Positions 63,118-64,000 of a DNA stretch of 64,000 bases are shown in pieces. Under the pieces are notes generated by a model. It was not told the DNA's origin. It ran no database searches and was given only the letters and a program-made list of their open reading frames with translations. Origin of the DNA: LD21 sp963715785. Its GTDB lineage: Bacteria; Bacteroidota; Bacteroidia; Bacteroidales; VadinHA17. The stretch covers positions 3,224,001 to 3,288,000 of the forward strand of contig OY970276.1 in NCBI GenBank assembly GCA_963715785.1, read 5' to 3'. Position numbers and translations under genes: made by a program. Position 1 is the stretch's first letter; every line of letters starts with the position of its first letter.

Positions 63118-64000
63118 CTATTCTGCCAGCGGATCTGCTACCCTGCCCATAAAAAGAACAGAATTTGTTGTGGTCTCCCGTATAAAGTAAAGGAATGAAT
63201 GGTTAACATTCAGCGCAAAAGGATCCATGACTGCAGTGGGCTCAAAACCTACTACTGTGGCGGCGGCTGCTTCGGTGCCTTCCTCATTTGTCTCAATAAA
63301 TGCCTGATGTTTAATAAAACTTATAAGAAGGCTCATTTCTGAGATATTTGAAAAATCGGCGTTGTCGGTGAATGCAATTCCCATTCCCATATTGTTTAAG
63401 ATATTTTTAAGTTCTTTCTTATAACCATACTTGAATTTTGGAAAAGTGAGATCAGTTTTTCTAACGGCCATGTGATCGAGCCATACTTTAAAACTATATT
63501 CATTTATTAATGGAATTATGTCATTGACACCGTTATTAGCGTCAGGCAGAATTACATCCATTACAAAATTACCCTGTCCGTACGGTAATTCTGCCATTGT
63601 AAATCCATCACCGATGTAAATCTTATACTCAGAGGTTTGTTTCATCATCGGAACCTGTTCTGATTCGTTGTTGGTCCGATAAAAAGATCCATCCGCAGTA
63701 TTCGCAGGATCAAACTGTGAATTCCACTTCCCTTTAAAATAGATTGCATTTATAAGCAGCATTACAGTGCTGCTGTCAAGCTTATCAATCATGTTTTTTA
63801 TAAGGCCGTTTGTCTTGTCTGCAATCCAGTTATTTATCATTGACGGTGCCTGCGCATCAGTTATGTCAAATGACTCTGATTGTGCATTGTAAAATTGTGT
63901 CAGCACATCCGTAAATGGCTTTTTTACAACAAAATTCTTCTCGGTCCATACTGAGTTGGCTATTGATATAAGAATCCTCTGATCGATATGCAGGAGTGAC
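63118..64000 (-). CDS. Serpin-family protease inhibitor, C-terminal part (5' end outside window)
   Basis: The frame is open to the window end, so the start lies beyond 64000 (an internal GTG at 63906 is not the start). The serpin core motifs NAIYFKGKWNSQFDP, MMKQTSEYKIY, FVMDVILPD, LTFPKFKYGYKKEL and FNISEMSLLI-like region are visible, followed by the hinge ETNEEGTEAAAATVVGF that marks inhibitory serpins, the reactive-centre loop (about residues P17 to P1 in that stretch) and the closing NHSFLYFIRETTTNSVLFMGRV. Serpins trap serine or cysteine proteases by a suicide mechanism. In a bacterium it may protect the cell from its own or foreign proteases. The P1 residue is not certain. Confidence 0.92.
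   Translation of the reverse strand, partial: SLLHIDQRILISIANSVWTEKNFVVKKPFTDVLTQFYNAQSESFDITDAQAPSMINNWIADKTNGLIKNMIDKLDSSTVMLLINAIYFKGKWNSQFDPANTADGSFYRTNNESEQVPMMKQTSEYKIYIGDGFTMAELPYGQGNFVMDVILPDANNGVNDIIPLINEYSFKVWLDHMAVRKTDLTFPKFKYGYKKELKNILNNMGMGIAFTDNADFSNISEMSLLISFIKHQAFIETNEEGTEAAAATVVGFEPTAVMDPFALNVNHSFLYFIRETTTNSVLFMGRVADPLAE

Overview
The window is a chromosome segment of a Bacteroidota bacterium, most likely an environmental, anaerobic or microaerophilic member of the Bacteroidales/Marinilabiliales type. The evidence is two surface proteins with the gliding-type (CHU_C) C-terminal sorting domain of the type IX secretion system, a TonB-family protein, FadL-like and Omp85-like outer-membrane proteins, a TamB-like giant protein, promoters with the Bacteroidota -7 box TAnnTTTG, an rsh-fur-purA neighbourhood, rubredoxin, and methylmalonyl-CoA epimerase. 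Most of the window is ordinary core genome: densely packed, no tRNA/rRNA, no insertion sequence, no CRISPR array, no phage genes, and no gene-free stretch above 300 bases (the longest is about 280 bases, upstream of the gene at 43719).

Layout. 1-5 kb: end of pyruvate kinase, a T9SS-sorted surface protein and a TPR protein. 5-11 kb: a hybrid histidine kinase, endonuclease III and an ABC-F ATPase. 11-15 kb: aroB-aroC, tilS and a 2-Cys peroxiredoxin. 15-19.4 kb: a likely minus-strand unit proS - conserved unknown - Omp85-like protein. 19.4-23.8 kb: two secreted low-complexity Tyr/Gly/Asn/Ser-rich proteins that share the C-terminal ending SSGRR, then a FadL-like barrel. 23.8-28.4 kb: nickel-pincer cofactor genes larC-larE-larB plus a WbqC-like gene on the minus strand, divergent from a Tat-exported DUF362 iron-sulfur protein and its polyferredoxin partner. 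30-36.9 kb: methylmalonyl-CoA epimerase, citrate lyase as a CitD-CitE fusion plus CitF, rubredoxin, PepD, an isocitrate/isopropylmalate-type dehydrogenase and an HD-domain protein. 37-42 kb: a GH2 lipoprotein, acyl-CoA synthetase and a SPOR lipoprotein. 42-47 kb: purA, a small barrel protein, fur and rsh. 47-51 kb: a T9SS surface protein in one operon with an active/inactive M16 peptidase pair. 51-64 kb: ClC transporter, glyA, a lone receiver protein, TonB, TamB, tsaD, a ketopantoate reductase, a SiaC-like protein and the end of a serpin.

The most striking feature is a cluster of six reading-frame breaks between 24.2 and 28.1 kb (wbqC-like 1, larE 2, larC 1, DUF362 gene 2). All six are shifts in the same sense, each equal to one extra base, whichever strand is coding, and four can be placed in a GG of the coding strand. 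I saw no comparable break in the rest of the window. The protein sequence on both sides of each break is still well conserved. A local consensus error with insertion bias is the simplest reading; recent decay of a nickel-cofactor locus, or recoding for larC alone, are the alternatives.

The most promising candidates for biology beyond routine annotation are the pair of low-complexity secreted proteins, the lar genes without larA in view, the citrate lyase with a CitD-CitE fusion but no accessory genes nearby, and the M16/T9SS operon. I did not find a clear, wholly new multi-gene system.
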